Assembly: GCA_965230755.1 (NCBI GenBank)
Contig: CBDDLT010000011.1
Span: 143,005-207,004 of the forward strand
Direction: 5' to 3'
From: DATFJT01 sp965230755
GTDB taxonomy: Bacteria; Bacteroidota; Bacteroidia; Chitinophagales; Saprospiraceae
DNA: 64,000 bases
The notes below the pieces were generated by a model. It saw only the letters and a program-made list of their open reading frames with translations, was not told where the DNA came from and did not search any database. The position numbers and the translations under genes are program-made. Shown here in pieces: positions 27,100 to 35,098 of the stretch; the stretch's first letter is position 1; each line of letters starts with the position of its first letter.

Positions 27100-28272
27100 A
27101 TGAAAAGACTATTTACCCTAATCGCTCTCATCTTTGCTTTTAATTCCTATGCACAAATCAATTTTGAAAAAGGATACTATATTGATAATTCAGGGCAGAA
27201 GTTTGACTGCTTAATTAAAAACATGGATTGGGAAAACAATCCAATTAGTTTTAAGTATAAGACATCCGAAAATGGAGAGGTCCAAGAGAAAGATGTTAGC
27301 GCGGTCAGAGAGTTTGGCATAATTGATTTTTCGAAACATGTACGTCGAAAAGTTGCAATAGACAGGTCCAGCGAAGAGGTTCAAAAATTGAGTTCACAGC
27401 GCCAACCAATATTTCAAGAAGAGGAACTATTTCTTAAAGTATTGATAGAGGGTGATGCTAGCCTATTATATTATCAGCTCGGAAATCTCAAGCGGTATTT
27501 TTATAGTCTTGGAGATGCTAAAACGGAGCAATTAGTATTTAAAAGTTATCGCACTGCCAAGGGCAATATTGGTAAAAACAATCAGTATAAACAACAAGTG
27601 TTAAATGCTCTAAAATGCGAGACCCTTCACCAAAACGATTTTGAAAATCTCAAATATGAAAATCGAAGTTTAATTCCTTTGTTCGAAAAGTACAATAATT
27701 GTAAGGGGGGGAATTCGGTGAATTTCGACAAGAAGGTAAAACGAGATTTGTTCAATTTATCGCTACGTCCTCGACTCAATAGTTCTACCATGACCTTAAA
27801 TAATGCATTTTCCGAATTGAGAAATACAGAACTTGATCGGGAATTGAGTTTTGGTTTTGGAGTGGAGATGGAATTCATACTGCCCTTTAATAAAAACAAA
27901 TGGGCCATTATTCTTGAACCTGCCTATCAATATTATAAATCTTCCAATGAAATTGCCGAAGTCGATTACAAATCAATAGAGGTGCCCTTGGGTATAAGGC
28001 ATTATTTTTTTCTCAATGAGGACTCCAAAATAATGGTCAATGCTGCAATGGTCTTTGATCTTATGCTGGACAGCGAGCTAAACTTTAGACATGCTCTGAA
28101 CTTGGATCTTCGAACAGATAACAATTTAGCTTTCGGTGTAGGATACAAATTCAAAGAGAAGTACAGTTTTGAAGTGAATTACCAAAAGAGTGGCGGGATT
28201 TTGGCGCTTTATGATTCGTGGAATTCTGATTTCAAAACACTATCACTCATCTTTGGATATACAATTTTATAA
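27100..28272 (+). CDS. Outer-membrane beta-barrel-like protein of unknown function
   Basis: A 390-residue protein with a signal peptide (1-18, ending NSYAQ). The N-terminal domain (INFEKGYYIDNSGQKFDCLIKNMDWENNP) is a conserved Bacteroidota opening in envelope proteins that are often left unnamed. The C-terminal ~170 residues are alternating beta strands (FGFGVEMEFILPF, WAIILEPAYQYYK, NLAFGVGYKFKEKYSFEVNYQ) ending with an aromatic strand LIFGYTIL, consistent with a small outer-membrane barrel. No partner is adjacent. Confidence 0.75.
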   Translation: MKRLFTLIALIFAFNSYAQINFEKGYYIDNSGQKFDCLIKNMDWENNPISFKYKTSENGEVQEKDVSAVREFGIIDFSKHVRRKVAIDRSSEEVQKLSSQRQPIFQEEELFLKVLIEGDASLLYYQLGNLKRYFYSLGDAKTEQLVFKSYRTAKGNIGKNNQYKQQVLNALKCETLHQNDFENLKYENRSLIPLFEKYNNCKGGNSVNFDKKVKRDLFNLSLRPRLNSSTMTLNNAFSELRNTELDRELSFGFGVEMEFILPFNKNKWAIILEPAYQYYKSSNEIAEVDYKSIEVPLGIRHYFFLNEDSKIMVNAAMVFDLMLDSELNFRHALNLDLRTDNNLAFGVGYKFKEKYSFEVNYQKSGGILALYDSWNSDFKTLSLIFGYTIL

Positions 28273-28626
28273 TTTGTTGGTGGAAATTTAGGATTGGTGG
28301 GTTTTTAAGAATAGCCTTATGGTTTTTAGCTCGCTAAGCTTTTTTTATGCTGCTCTTTAGTCCATTATAAATACAGTGGTAAGTATAATGATCAAGACCA
28401 TGGTTTGCCAGTGGGACATTTTGATTTCGAAACGCTAAATGCCTTAGAGATTTATTACTGAATTATGGATTCTGTAAGTGTTAGATACTGTTGTATTATG
28501 AGAGATACATTAAATTTTACTTATTTCATCCAACACGAGCGATCTTTTCAGACTTGTATTATAGTACCTCTCCGTATCAATCATTGATTAGAAGTCTTTT
28601 CAGAGAGTTTAGACCCATTATTAATT

Positions 28627-28668
28627 ATTAGTTATTCCTTTTTCATTAATAATTATTCCTTTTTCATT
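28627..28668. repeat. AT-rich tandem repeat, related to repeats at 35.8 and 36.5 kb
   Basis: TTATTCCTTTTTCATT occurs at 28632-28647 and again at 28653-28668 (period 21). Its reverse complement resembles the AATGAATAATTAAAAATGA repeats near 35.8 and 36.5 kb, suggesting a dispersed intergenic repeat family. Confidence 0.5.
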
Positions 28669-28704
28669 CATACTGGGGCAAAAACCCCTCCTCAAATAGG
28701 GTGT

Positions 28705-28752
28705 ATATAACTTAAGTTATATGGATTTTGTGTTTTATTGCATATAATTTTG
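28705..28752 (+). promoter_or_regulatory. Promoter with inverted-repeat operator upstream of the unknown four-gene operon
   Basis: The 18-bp perfect palindrome ATATAACTTAAGTTATAT (28705-28722) contains TATAACT-TA-AGTTATA; 23 bp after that core comes TAATTTTG (28745-28752), a full match to the -7 consensus TAnnTTTG. A TTTG is present (28727-28730), but its 14-bp spacing is too short for a normal -33 element. Repeat, gap length and -7 box are the same as at 12411-12457. The leader to the first start codon is about 110 nt. Confidence 0.62.
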
Positions 28753-28871
28753 AATCGTAAACTATATGGCGAATATCCATTCGATTTTAGGTCATTAGGT
28801 GGCATATTAAATAATCGAGGATTGGATTTCGTGATATAAAACAATTCTTTAAACCTCTAAACTTATTGGCG

Positions 28872-29285
28872 ATGTCAGTTCCAAATGAAGATAATCAAAC
28901 CGTAGTTCCAACTCCTGATAAATGGAGAACCAATGTTCCCTGGATTTTTGCTGGTATTATTATTCTCGGTTATTGCTGGTTCATAATTTATTTGGTGGGT
29001 GAAACAGGAGAGGATGAGAATAAATGGACCAAATTGACCTATTTGTTCGGAAGTGTAGAAGCTATCGTCTTCACGGCGGTTGGATTTATTTTTGGACGTG
29101 AAGTCAATAAGTCAAGGGCAGTTACGGCGGAGAAGAATGAAAAGAAAGCTAAGAAAGAGAAGAAAGAGTTAGCAAAAGAAGTGTTGGATAGAATTCCTAA
29201 AGCACCGGGAACTCCTAGAGATTTAGAAGGAAGAGCGAGTGATGATAATCTCAGATCCATGGCAGAACGCGCCTTGATAGACTAA
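28872..29285 (+). CDS. Unknown membrane protein with Lys-rich tail, gene 1 of a four-gene operon
   Basis: A 137-residue protein from ATG 28872 (a TTG 6 bp earlier is possible). Two membrane helices (WIFAGIIILGYCWFIIYLV, about 23-41; LFGSVEAIVFTAVGFIFG, about 58-75) with a short acidic loop between, then a strongly charged Lys-rich, coiled-coil-like segment (EKNEKKAKKEKKELAKEVLDR) and a polar C-terminus. The layout fits an inner-membrane anchor with both ends in the cytoplasm. I do not recognise the family. It is followed by three genes spaced 10, 4 and 6 bp apart. Confidence 0.78.
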   Translation: MSVPNEDNQTVVPTPDKWRTNVPWIFAGIIILGYCWFIIYLVGETGEDENKWTKLTYLFGSVEAIVFTAVGFIFGREVNKSRAVTAEKNEKKAKKEKKELAKEVLDRIPKAPGTPRDLEGRASDDNLRSMAERALID

Positions 29286-29295
29286 ATCATATACC

Positions 29296-29493
29296 ATGAG
29301 AGCAAAACAAAAAGAAGATATACTTGAAAGACTTAAAGCTATGACGCCAAAATCACCTTCGATTGCAAGAAAAAGAGCTAGGATGACCATTATGGAGGAA
29401 CTTCTTCTGTTGGTTCCCGAAAGACCGAAGAGTGATTCTACCCCTGAAGAACTTATAGAGAAACTAGATATTCCATCATCCCCACAAATTTAG
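29296..29493 (+). CDS. Small unknown protein, gene 2 of the four-gene operon
   Basis: A 65-residue, mostly helical protein: MRAKQKEDILERLKAMTP, a basic RKRARMTIMEELLLLVPERP stretch and a polar end. It has no signal peptide. The coding call rests on its ATG, tight spacing (10 bp after gene 1, 4 bp before gene 3) and amphipathic helix pattern. No function can be assigned. Confidence 0.65.
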   Translation: MRAKQKEDILERLKAMTPKSPSIARKRARMTIMEELLLLVPERPKSDSTPEELIEKLDIPSSPQI

Positions 29494-29497
29494 AACA

Positions 29498-29860
29498 ATG
29501 ACACAAGAAGACCCCGTATTAATTAACGAAGACTCAAAAGTAAATTGGAGTATTGTATTAAGGTCTCCACATGCTGTAGCATATAGATTATGGACGAAGC
29601 AGCTTGATGAAGATTGGGTGGTCATCGCAGAAGGTCGGATGGCCGATGATAAGGTTGATGCCGGTGAATTTGAAGCCGTCAGAGGAACGGAGTTCGGCTA
29701 TTGGCTGGGAATAGGTAGCGATAAGCCTCAAAGCCAATATAATATTTCCATTATCCTCAGTCAGGAAAGCAGGGTTCTTGAAGACGGAGTTATGGAAGAA
29801 AAGGATAGGGTAGATGATTCTGGTATTGCTACGGTATTGGAAACAGTAACTTTTAAATAA
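29498..29860 (+). CDS. Unknown beta-rich cytosolic protein, gene 3 of the four-gene operon
   Basis: A 120-residue acidic protein without signal peptide or membrane segment. Alternating strands (VNWSIVLRSPHAVAYRLWTKQL, WVVIAEGRM, GYWLGIG, YNISIILSQE) suggest a small beta-sandwich. I do not recognise it. It lies 4 bp after gene 2 and 6 bp before gene 4, so all four products are probably made together. Confidence 0.72.
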   Translation: MTQEDPVLINEDSKVNWSIVLRSPHAVAYRLWTKQLDEDWVVIAEGRMADDKVDAGEFEAVRGTEFGYWLGIGSDKPQSQYNISIILSQESRVLEDGVMEEKDRVDDSGIATVLETVTFK

Positions 29861-29866
29861 TACAGG

Positions 29867-30943
29867 ATGAAAAGGCTAAAGCTATTGTTTCTGTTTCTTA
29901 CTCTGGTATTGTTAAACTATGCTCAAGTGCCACCGGAGGCCGAAGATGAAAAAGTTGAATTCGCAGAAGAAATCTCCAAGGAGTTTTCGGTTCCAGCCAT
30001 CCCTGCTTTGGACTTTATTTCTTCAGATCCAGGAGATATCTCGAGACCGTCCAATGTAAAGAAGTTAGCGGCCGGAATTTACAATGGAATTGATGAAGAT
30101 GGAAAGGTCAAACAGGGACTAGCATTAGAAGCCAAGGTGGCGGAGTATATTCCTATGAATATCAGCCCGGAAGAGTATAGGAACAATCAGCTAAAGTATA
30201 TTTTTTATAATACACAGGTTTCTTTGGGAACAATGGCGACTTCAGGAGATTCTTCCAGCACTGATTTGGGTTGGGGAGTTAGATTGACAATCTTTGACGA
30301 TTCTGACCCTATGAGAAACAAAGCCTACTTGAATGAATTTGAAGAAGCACTATTTGAATGTGGAAAGCCAATTGATCCTTTTACTCCAGTACATCCTGAT
30401 TCAATGATGAAGTGCTTGGAAAACTATGATAGGCCAATCAAAAAAGCTTTTAACAAGGAGAGGTGGAATGCAAAGTGGATGACGCTGGCTTATGCCGGCG
30501 GGACTAGGTTGAAAGGTTCTCAGATTTCGGAAGGCGAGGTTTTGGGGCATCAGGTTTGGCTCACCGGAGGATTTCCCATTAGTTATTGGGGACAATGGAG
30601 CTATCTCACCAAATGGTCTGAGGAATTCAACAGTGAAACAGCGCAGAATATGCAAGAATTAGAAGTTGGCACTAAATTGCTCGTGGGGAGCAAGTCTTTT
30701 AATATATATTTTGAGGCATCATACAATCCCTTATTGAATAAGGATGACTTCAAGTCGAATGAAATGGTGGCAACTGAAAAGAGTTTTTCTTGGGTTTCCG
30801 GAGTGGAATTTAAAGTGTCGGAGGGCGTCTGGGCCGTGACCGGATTAGGAGAAGAAGCCAATAGAATAAGTGGCAAAGAAGGAATTCAATTACTCTCCGG
30901 TATTAGAATGGGAATTTCGGATAAGTCCAGACTTAAGAATTAA
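29867..30943 (+). CDS. Unknown exported protein, probable outer-membrane barrel, gene 4 of the four-gene operon
   Basis: A 358-residue protein with a signal peptide (1-20, ending LLNYAQ). After an acidic N-terminal region it shows repeated amphipathic strands (YIFYNTQVSLGTMATSG, LGWGVRLTIF, WMTLAYAGGTRLKG, HQVWLTGGFPIS, FNIYFEASYNP, VWAVTGLGEEA, IQLLSGIRMGIS), consistent with an outer-membrane barrel. A central region (FTPVHPDSMMKCLENYDRPIKKAF) forms an insert. The operon therefore seems to place parts in the inner membrane (gene 1), cytoplasm (genes 2 and 3) and outer membrane (gene 4). It is convergent with the DUF2520 gene, 18 bp apart. Confidence 0.75.
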   Translation: MKRLKLLFLFLTLVLLNYAQVPPEAEDEKVEFAEEISKEFSVPAIPALDFISSDPGDISRPSNVKKLAAGIYNGIDEDGKVKQGLALEAKVAEYIPMNISPEEYRNNQLKYIFYNTQVSLGTMATSGDSSSTDLGWGVRLTIFDDSDPMRNKAYLNEFEEALFECGKPIDPFTPVHPDSMMKCLENYDRPIKKAFNKERWNAKWMTLAYAGGTRLKGSQISEGEVLGHQVWLTGGFPISYWGQWSYLTKWSEEFNSETAQNMQELEVGTKLLVGSKSFNIYFEASYNPLLNKDDFKSNEMVATEKSFSWVSGVEFKVSEGVWAVTGLGEEANRISGKEGIQLLSGIRMGISDKSRLKN

Positions 30944-30961
30944 ACACTCTTTTTAACGATC

Positions 30962-31717
30962 TTAACTTGATTGTATAATGCTCTCAGAAATAATTCGATA
31001 AAGCTCCCGATCTTCTTCGCTCATCAGTTTTTGATGCCTTTTCATTGTGCTTTTGTCCTTTCTCTGTGCAGGCCCCGTTTGCAGCTTAGACGGATCGCCC
31101 TTTATCTCAAGATATTTCAAATGGGTCTTGATCATCGGTAGTAGAATACTTGGGTCCAGGTCCTTTTCTTCTAGGAGATTATATGCCTTGGATATCATAT
31201 GATTGACAAAGTTATTGGCCCAAACAGCTGCGAGGTGAAAGAGTTCTCTCTCTTCCCCATCAAATTCGTAAATGTTTTCTGATATTTTTTGGGCAAATTG
31301 ATATACCCTATCTCGATCTTGTTCTTCTGAATACTGTAAAAACAGAGGACAAGACTGCCAGTCGATTTCAATCTTTTTCTTGATGGTCATCATAGGCCAC
31401 AGAACAGCGCGATGATGAATGCCTTGAAGATAGTCGAGCGGGGTAGTGCCACTATTGTGAATGACCAGCGTATCTTCTTTTATAAAAGGGGCGATTTTTT
31501 CAGAGACTTCCCGAATACTGGAATCTTTAACGGCCAAGACTATTACATCGCATTGCAGAGCAATTTCCTTCAGCGTTTCTAGCCAAATGACCTTTTCCAG
31601 CTCTTCCCTTTTCCGAGGATTTCGAATGTAGACAAATACCTGATCTGATTCATTCTTGGAGAGTATTCGAACCCAGTGCCAGGCCAAATTACCATACCCG
31701 ATGATACCAATCTTCAT
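30962..31717 (-). CDS. DUF2520 / Rossmann-like dehydrogenase-type protein
   Basis: A 251-residue protein starting at ATG 31717 (MKIGIIGYGNLAWHW); the frame also has a TTG 6 bp earlier. The N-terminal Rossmann fold has the GxGxxA-like dinucleotide motif GYGNLA, then CDVIVLAVKDSSI; the DUF2520 C-terminal helical domain has AAVWANNFVNHM and LKTGP-like LQTGPAQRKD. Members resemble ketopantoate or pyrroline-carboxylate reductases but have no established reaction. It follows CcmF by 2 bp, so it is co-transcribed with the cytochrome maturation genes. Confidence 0.87.
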   Translation of the reverse strand: MKIGIIGYGNLAWHWVRILSKNESDQVFVYIRNPRKREELEKVIWLETLKEIALQCDVIVLAVKDSSIREVSEKIAPFIKEDTLVIHNSGTTPLDYLQGIHHRAVLWPMMTIKKKIEIDWQSCPLFLQYSEEQDRDRVYQFAQKISENIYEFDGEERELFHLAAVWANNFVNHMISKAYNLLEEKDLDPSILLPMIKTHLKYLEIKGDPSKLQTGPAQRKDKSTMKRHQKLMSEEDRELYRIISESIIQSS

Positions 31718-31719
31718 GA

Positions 31720-34518
31720 TCAAGCAATTTTTCGACGAATATACGTGCTATAAAACAAGCCCAACATCATCATTAAAGTTCCCATCCAGAACAGGTTGAT
31801 CCAGGGGAATTCTCTCACTTGCAGTACAATGTAATCCTTCCTTCCCGCTTTTTCTGCAAGCATGAAAGGAAACTTAAAGTCACTCGAATGACGTGAAACA
31901 AGAATCTTTGCTCTACCCAGATTAGGGTCCAAAGACTCAAATTTTAAATTCAATCTGAAATTGGGCATATACTCCTTGAGCTGAATAGGCTTTCTATCTC
32001 TGATCAAATAGATCAAATCAACAGTATCCTTGATATTATTCTCCGTAACTTCAATTATACTGCTCATGACAATATCCTGTTCCAGCACTTCTATTCGATC
32101 TTCAGGAATATCCTTTGAAAAGTTCAAGAGTCGAATGTCGAGGCCTTCAAAATTGATCTCTTCACCCGGAGAAAGATCCAGGCTTTGATATTGGGTCTCT
32201 TGTTCTACCTGCCACAATTTTTCCCACAGGTCATCACTCCACTTGATTTTAGAAAAGAGTTTATTCATTCTATCCGGATAATTGCTGATGGTATTTCCTC
32301 GTAGAATGATGGTCGGGTCACTATAAGACCATTCCTCTCTGTTGTCAGGTTTAAATTTGAACTTAGCTTCGAATAGTATATCTCCCTTCACTGTTCCAAT
32401 GCCACTTCGATTGGGGTCCATATATATTTCATCCAAAATACATGTCCCGCCATTGAATTGAATGCTATCTCCTATGGCCAGTTCGATCGGAGCGTACTCA
32501 AGGCTGTCTTCCTCCATCCTTTGGGATTGCGGATCGATGGTAGGAGTCTGAGCGATATAACTAAAAATGTCCTTGTCGAAAAAATGCCTGGAGTAGGGAT
32601 TCGAAGCTTCTATTTTATCAAAATTCCTACTGTATATAATATGAGGGTTGATTTCGAATGAATCAATGGCCGCCAAACTGGTGTCTAATTCTCTGTACTT
32701 GATCTTAAAATAGCGGTTGTGATTAGCCAATGAGTCTGATAGATAAGTAACTTCGTAATTCTCCAGGATCATAGGGCTATCCTTAAAAAGAAGTACATTA
32801 ATCCTCTGCTCCTCGGCGCTAATTCCATCCAACAAACCACCCTGTAAGAAGGCGTTATTGGATATAAATCTTTTCTTATATCCCGAAAATAGAATGCCCA
32901 CCAGCATTAATCCAAAACCAAAATGGGATAACACGGAACCGTACTGTTTTTTCCTTTTCTTTAGAAAAAATAGAAGGTATTCCAGATTGCTCAGCATGGC
33001 GAATACTCCAGCGAAAAGCAGCAATTGATAGGCCCAATGATCGAATTGGCCGAAATACTCAATAATGAAACTCAGTATTAGTGAAAGAACAATTACTGGA
33101 GTCAGATGAGTTAAAAACCGCCTAGCATGTGACTGAAAATTCTTTTCCTTGAATCTGAGCCATTGACTAACACCGGATAATAATGCTATCAATATGGCCA
33201 CCCAAATTTGATATTTATTGTAATGTGCTTCTGGGTCTAAAGGCGCTGTTCTATGCCATGATGTGAAGTCGTAATTGATTGCCCCACCGATAGCATCCAA
33301 GATTTTATTGTATACTGGAATGGATGTTGTGAAGGTGATCAATACTACGGAAAATATCAAAATCAACACGCCGATGAACATCCAGAATTCTTTCGATCCG
33401 GCCTTCTCTTCACCTTCGACTTTAGGGAATTCTCTCCTCCTCAAAAAATAGAGAACCAATACAGGAGCCAGGCATAATGTAATCAATAACAATAGCTGGG
33501 TTTCTAGTCCCATTTCGGTAAAGGCATGCACGGAAGTATCTCCTAAAATACCTGACCGAGTAAGGAAGGTGCTATATAGTATGAATACAAAGGAAAGTGC
33601 AGATAACAAGTAACTCATGCCGACATTCCTATTGGTCCGCATACTGATCAGAATAGAATGAATCGCAGCCAATTGCAATAACCATGGGACCAAAGAACTG
33701 TTTTCTACTGGATCCCAAGCCCAGTATCCTCCAAAAGAAAGTGCTTCATAAGCCCAAGCGGATCCCATCAAAATACCGGTTCCTAAAATGGCTCCAGCCC
33801 AGAGTGTCCATGGCAATACAGGTTTTAGCCAACCAGTATGATCTCTGTGCAATAATCCTGAGATCGCAAATGCAAAAGGTACAATTCCCGAAGCAAAACC
33901 TAGGAACAGGGTAGGGGGGTGGATAACGTTCCAGTAATTCTGTAAAAGTGGATTAAGGCCTTGTCCTTTGATAAGGGAAACATAATCCGCATTGGCAAAG
34001 AGCGGAATATCCATTACATCCCTAAGTAGGGCAAAAGGATTAACGCCAATTTTCATATCCGTCAGGGGAAGGTGAACTCCAAGAAGCATACTGGCTAATA
34101 AAGCTTCGACGCCCAAAATTACCCCTAGAACAACATTTCGAAACTTGCTTTTGTGGAATAATAGGATCAAAAGTAAAACGCAATGCCAAAACATCCAGAG
34201 AAGAAAACTCCCCTCTTGATCCTGCCAAAACCCTGAGAAAATATACTTAAAGGGCAGGCTGTCATTGGCTACTTTGTATGCATAGTGATACTCGTAGTAA
34301 CGGTTGAGAACAATATAAAAGAGCATTGCAATAGCCAAAAAGGTAGAGGCTACATGGGTCAAGAGATAAACCTTGCCAATTTTGCCTGCTAGGTCGGTCT
34401 TAAGGCTTCTCAAATAAAAGATAGAGCCAAAAAGAGCTGAAATAAAAGATACGGTAATCAATAAATGACCCCAAAAACCCGGAGCCAAATGCTCCCCAAT
34501 GTATTGAATCTCTTCCAT
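31720..34518 (-). CDS. ccmF: CcmF/CcsA-family heme lyase for cytochrome c maturation
   Basis: A 932-residue polytopic protein; CcmF proteins attach heme to apocytochrome c on the periplasmic side. The heme-handling WWD region reads GGYWAWDPVENSSLVPWL, flanked by conserved histidines (VIHPPTLFLGF; HSILI; FLTRSGILGDTSVHAF). The C-terminal third contains a large soluble periplasmic domain of about 330 residues before the last helix, longer than E. coli CcmF (647 residues in all). It lies 14 bp after ccmE. No ccmH or ccmI is nearby, so the maturation system may be a reduced one. Its clients would include ActA, ActE and the peroxidase. Confidence 0.9.
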   Translation of the reverse strand: MEEIQYIGEHLAPGFWGHLLITVSFISALFGSIFYLRSLKTDLAGKIGKVYLLTHVASTFLAIAMLFYIVLNRYYEYHYAYKVANDSLPFKYIFSGFWQDQEGSFLLWMFWHCVLLLILLFHKSKFRNVVLGVILGVEALLASMLLGVHLPLTDMKIGVNPFALLRDVMDIPLFANADYVSLIKGQGLNPLLQNYWNVIHPPTLFLGFASGIVPFAFAISGLLHRDHTGWLKPVLPWTLWAGAILGTGILMGSAWAYEALSFGGYWAWDPVENSSLVPWLLQLAAIHSILISMRTNRNVGMSYLLSALSFVFILYSTFLTRSGILGDTSVHAFTEMGLETQLLLLITLCLAPVLVLYFLRRREFPKVEGEEKAGSKEFWMFIGVLILIFSVVLITFTTSIPVYNKILDAIGGAINYDFTSWHRTAPLDPEAHYNKYQIWVAILIALLSGVSQWLRFKEKNFQSHARRFLTHLTPVIVLSLILSFIIEYFGQFDHWAYQLLLFAGVFAMLSNLEYLLFFLKKRKKQYGSVLSHFGFGLMLVGILFSGYKKRFISNNAFLQGGLLDGISAEEQRINVLLFKDSPMILENYEVTYLSDSLANHNRYFKIKYRELDTSLAAIDSFEINPHIIYSRNFDKIEASNPYSRHFFDKDIFSYIAQTPTIDPQSQRMEEDSLEYAPIELAIGDSIQFNGGTCILDEIYMDPNRSGIGTVKGDILFEAKFKFKPDNREEWSYSDPTIILRGNTISNYPDRMNKLFSKIKWSDDLWEKLWQVEQETQYQSLDLSPGEEINFEGLDIRLLNFSKDIPEDRIEVLEQDIVMSSIIEVTENNIKDTVDLIYLIRDRKPIQLKEYMPNFRLNLKFESLDPNLGRAKILVSRHSSDFKFPFMLAEKAGRKDYIVLQVREFPWINLFWMGTLMMMLGLFYSTYIRRKIA

Positions 34519-34532
34519 AGTAATATTAAGGC

Positions 34533-34928
34533 CTATGAGTCCTCAAGTCCTTTAATTTCTATCTCTTCGTCTTTGTATTTGGATGGGCATTTCAGAAGTA
34601 ATTTGCTGGCCATGAATTCATCTCCCTTCATCTTGCCGGTCATAACAATTTGCTCGGACAACTCGAAGTCCTGTGGTTTTTCTGCCAGCAACACGACTTT
34701 CTTTTCGACGCCATTCATATCCTTCGCGAAAAAAGAAAAGTAATTGGGGTCTTTTTCCGGATCATAAATCATGTCCTTGTCCTTGACCAAATTGCCCACA
34801 ACTTTTACTTTTTGCTCTGAATCGGAAGCATCTTTAAATGTTGAGTAAGTGCTGGCATCTTTGGAAGCATTAATGATCAGAAACAATCCTATTACAATGG
34901 CTATTCCCGCAATAATGTAATTTTTCAT
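34533..34928 (-). CDS. ccmE: CcmE heme chaperone, cysteine (CxxxY) variant
   Basis: A 131-residue protein with an N-terminal membrane anchor (YIIAGIAIVIGLFLII) and the OB-fold of CcmE (KVKVVGNLVKDKDMIYDPEKD; QIVMTGKMKGDEFMASKLLLKCPSKY). Classic CcmE binds heme covalently through the His of HxxxY; here the motif is CPSKY, a CxxxY variant as known from archaeal and Desulfovibrio-type CcmE. Heme is then handed to CcmF, encoded 14 bp downstream. A TAAATTTG box 68 bp upstream (34996-35003, minus strand) may be its -7 element. Confidence 0.92.
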   Translation of the reverse strand: MKNYIIAGIAIVIGLFLIINASKDASTYSTFKDASDSEQKVKVVGNLVKDKDMIYDPEKDPNYFSFFAKDMNGVEKKVVLLAEKPQDFELSEQIVMTGKMKGDEFMASKLLLKCPSKYKDEEIEIKGLEDS

Positions 34929-35098
34929 CTCCTAAAGAATTAGATTTATTTTGTACACTCGTCCAATGACTTTTTTGAGCGTATTCTATTCAATGCAAAT
35001 TTATGATCTATGTTTAGAATAAATTCGTTTTAATAGCATGAACGAAGGTATAAATTAATAAATTAGAACCATTATAAATTGTCCTCTATTATAATTTT

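Larger units (their letters stand above)
28273..28871. other. 599-bp stretch without an intact gene
   Basis: No intact gene is visible. The plus strand from 28327 to 28461 stays open and reads like protein towards its end (HYKYSGKYNDQDHG, then LPVGHFDFETLNALEIYY and a stop), which may be a decayed gene tail. A hairpin-like element followed by seven T residues lies at about 28310-28350 and may end the upstream gene. A 21-bp tandem AT-rich repeat sits at 28627-28668. The right end holds the operator/promoter at 28705-28752 and a leader of about 110 nt with a small hairpin (CGAAT-ATCC-ATTCG, 28770-28783). Confidence 0.5.

Noticed and set aside
28617..28668. Tandem AT-rich repeat considered as a CRISPR-like array
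   Set aside because: Only two units with 5-nt spacers and AT-rich, not conserved repeat-spacer structure, and no cas gene.
29039..29260. 73-codon minus-strand ORF opposite the Lys-rich membrane protein
   Set aside because: Its Ser/Phe-rich sequence is the expected shadow of a Lys/Glu-rich coding strand.
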